DNA of 43,658 nt from Candidatus Dadabacteria bacterium. GTDB taxonomy: Bacteria; Desulfobacterota_D; UBA1144; Nemesobacterales; Nemesobacteraceae. Position 1 is the first letter of the stretch. The number at the start of each line of letters is the position of its first letter. The notes below the pieces were generated by a model. It saw only the letters and a list, made by a program, of their open reading frames with translations, ran no database searches and had not been told where the DNA came from. The stretch spans positions 1 to 43,658 of the forward strand of contig JAJEGO010000007.1 of assembly GCA_022819805.1 (NCBI GenBank), read 5' to 3'. Position numbers and translations under genes: made by a program. This document shows positions 42,139 through 43,658 of the stretch, in pieces.

Positions 42139-43446
42139 ATGAAAATAAACATTGAAGACATTGACAGCACCAGAAAGAAAATCAGGGTTTCCCTTTCTTC
42201 AGACCAGGTTGAGGAGAAAAGAAAATCCGTGTTCCGCGACGTGATGGGGGGAGTCAGCGTCAAGGGATTTCGAAAAGGGAAGGTTCCCCGCCACGTGGTG
42301 GAGTCGATGTACGGAAAGGAAGTTGATCAGGAAACCGCGTCAAACCTTGTTTCGGAAACCTTGTCAGAAGCCCTTGCGGAGCGCTCGCTTCTGCCGGTGA
42401 CGCGCCCCGACATTACGGAGATGGATGAGGTCAAAGTCGGTGAGGAGTTTACCTATTCGGCTGAATTCGAGGTGATTCCCGATTTTGAGCTCTCTGATTA
42501 CAGCTCAATTCCCGTGAAGAAAGTCGTTCGCCAAGTAATGGAGAAAGATATAGACGCCGAGATAGAGAAACTCAGGGAGAGGGCAGCGCAGTCGAGACTT
42601 ATCGAGGAGGACCGTCCGGCCAAAGACGGCGATTACGTCTTTGTTGACTACAGCGGCACATTTGAAGATGGAGAAACCATAGACGATCTTAACAGGCAGG
42701 ATGTCAAATTCCTGCTGGGCGAAGAGCAGATTTCCCCCGAATTCGAAGAGAACCTGCTTGGGAAGAAGGCAGGCGAGGAGGTGGAATTCTCAGTTTCCTA
42801 CCCGGAGGATTTTCTGATACAGGAAGCTGCGGGAAAAACTGTCAGTTTCACCGTAAAGGTAAAAGAGATTCACGACAGGGTGCTTCCCGAGGTAAACGAT
42901 GATTTCGCCAAGGATTTCGATGTCGAGAGTGTCTCTGAACTGCAGGATGCCATAAAGGAACAGCTTGAGCGTATGCACGAAAACGAGCAGCTTTCCTCCA
43001 TGAGGGAGCAGATAGTCGACAGTCTTCTCTCGGGCAACCAGTTTGACGTTCCGCCGTCAATGCTTGAGAAGGAAGAAGAGAGTCTAAAGGCGAGATTTGT
43101 CTCTGACATGCAGAGGGGCGGAGTTCCGGAACCTGAGATCGGAGAAGATGTAATGCCGAAGTTTACCGAGAAGGCTGCCGAGAGCGTCAGGACCTCGATA
43201 ATTCTTGCCCGCATCGCGCAGAAGGAGAACGTAAGGGTAACCCGCAAGCAGCTAAACGAACACATAGACCGCCTCGCTGCTTCATACAATCTTCCCCCGG
43301 ATCAGGTGCACAAGGCTTACGAGCAGCCGGGGACCATGGAGCATCTTGAATCCCAGATTAAAACGCAAGGTGTTTTAGACCTTCTCCTCGAGCAGGCCCA
43401 AGTTGAGGAAGTTGAGCCCGAGTCCGAGCAGATTGACAAGGAATAA
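42139..43446 (+). CDS. tig: Trigger factor
   Basis: The 435-residue ribosome-associated chaperone has the N-terminal ribosome-binding signature GFRKGKVPRHVVE (residues 39-51), an FKBP-type peptidyl-prolyl isomerase domain (about 150-245; VFVDYSGTFEDGE), and the helical C-terminal domain. Its final codons contain the -35 box of the clpP promoter. The tig-clpP order is standard in bacteria. Confidence 0.96.
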   Translation: MKINIEDIDSTRKKIRVSLSSDQVEEKRKSVFRDVMGGVSVKGFRKGKVPRHVVESMYGKEVDQETASNLVSETLSEALAERSLLPVTRPDITEMDEVKVGEEFTYSAEFEVIPDFELSDYSSIPVKKVVRQVMEKDIDAEIEKLRERAAQSRLIEEDRPAKDGDYVFVDYSGTFEDGETIDDLNRQDVKFLLGEEQISPEFEENLLGKKAGEEVEFSVSYPEDFLIQEAAGKTVSFTVKVKEIHDRVLPEVNDDFAKDFDVESVSELQDAIKEQLERMHENEQLSSMREQIVDSLLSGNQFDVPPSMLEKEEESLKARFVSDMQRGGVPEPEIGEDVMPKFTEKAAESVRTSIILARIAQKENVRVTRKQLNEHIDRLAASYNLPPDQVHKAYEQPGTMEHLESQIKTQGVLDLLLEQAQVEEVEPESEQIDKE

Positions 43447-43461
43447 CCCGCTTAGTATAAT
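43433..43461 (+). promoter_or_regulatory. Perfect consensus promoter of clpP, predicted near-leaderless
   Basis: TTGACA (43433-43438) and TATAAT (43456-43461) are separated by exactly 17 bases, a 12-of-12 sigma-70 match. The -35 box lies in the last codons of tig. The clpP ATG follows the -10 box by 9 bases, so the transcript would begin about 3 bases before it. Confidence 0.75.
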
Positions 43462-43470
43462 CGGTTTTTG

Positions 43471-43658
43471 ATGATAACCGATTTCATACCTTACGTTATT
43501 GAGCGTACGAGCAGAGGCGATCAGGGCTACGATATTTTCTCAAGGCTCCTTAAGGACAGGATCGTCTTCATAGGTTCCGATATAAACGACGCTGTTGCCA
43601 ACGTTGTTATCGCCCAGCTTCTTTTCCTTGAATCCGAGAATCCCGAAACGCCTATTTA
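43471..43658 (+). CDS. clpP: ATP-dependent Clp protease proteolytic subunit (5' part)
   Basis: The first 62 codons of ClpP are present before the window ends. The start [21 protein letters not shown] and the following [17 protein letters not shown] and [16 protein letters not shown] are diagnostic of the serine-protease subunit. The catalytic Ser, His and Asp lie beyond the edge. No Shine-Dalgarno sequence precedes the ATG. Confidence 0.95.
   Translation, partial: MITDFIPYVIERTSRGDQGYDIFSRLLKDRIVFIGSDINDAVANVVIAQLLFLESENPETPI

Overview
This is a stretch of bacterial chromosome, dense and mostly single copy, with G+C near one half by eye. It reads as a Gram-negative, diderm, free-living prototroph. 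It has an outer-membrane porin, periplasmic binding protein, type A RNase P RNA, psd/pssA phospholipid genes, and amino-acid genes (trpA, argC, gltBD, ilvN-ilvC). The ilvN-ilvC-psd-pssA order and the tig-clpP end recall Desulfobacterota/'deltaproteobacteria' and related uncultured phyla such as Dadabacteria. That placement is inference from gene order; no marker here fixes it. None of the three tRNAs encodes its CCA end.

Layout. 1-5.2 kb (+): trpA with its own promoter and no trpB directly upstream, a DHH phosphoesterase, argC behind a 14-C homopolymer, then a free-standing acyl-adenylating ligase overlapping a dedicated acyl carrier protein. 5.4-10.98 kb (-): a secreted Cache-domain protein with a Gly-Gly-Cys/TM/Arg C-terminal sorting-type tail, a 475-base gap with repeats, nadE, a DUF4143 ATPase with a two-operator promoter, and a CPBP membrane protease. 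11-19.7 kb (+): birA, gltB, gltD, tyrS, with one small minus-strand hypothetical gene between birA and gltB. 19.7-28.0 kb (-): rnpB overlapping the end of tyrS, an RNase HI, a zinc-ribbon coiled-coil protein, a CAU tRNA, an iron/cobalamin-type ABC importer, a quinone reductase, a YeiH-type membrane protein, a thermonuclease, a release-factor-like protein and a CBS protein. 28.1-34.5 kb (+): bolA-grxD, then ilvN-ilvC-psd-pssA and a two-domain M16 peptidase. 34.5-35.8 kb: a MscS channel and tRNA-Lys/tRNA-Leu. 35.8-41.5 kb: a redox/iron block. 41.6 kb to the end (+): a DUF4160-DUF2442 pair, tig and the start of clpP.

The most interesting region is 35.8-41.5 kb. It holds an ApbE flavin transferase, a four-helix membrane protein with three histidines, a secreted FMN-binding domain protein with an ApbE-type target motif, a porin, and a divergent cytochrome c-FTR1 iron permease fusion. 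Both promoters in the porin/permease interval carry 6-1-6 palindromes, one of them close to a Fur box. I read the block as a possible flavin-dependent periplasmic iron-redox uptake system; the parts are known families, but the combination and its wiring are inferred.

A second theme is promoter placement. nadE, bolA and clpP have -10 boxes only 6-11 bases before their start codons and lack a Shine-Dalgarno sequence, which suggests leaderless mRNAs. The clpP promoter is a perfect TTGACA-17-TATAAT inside the end of tig.
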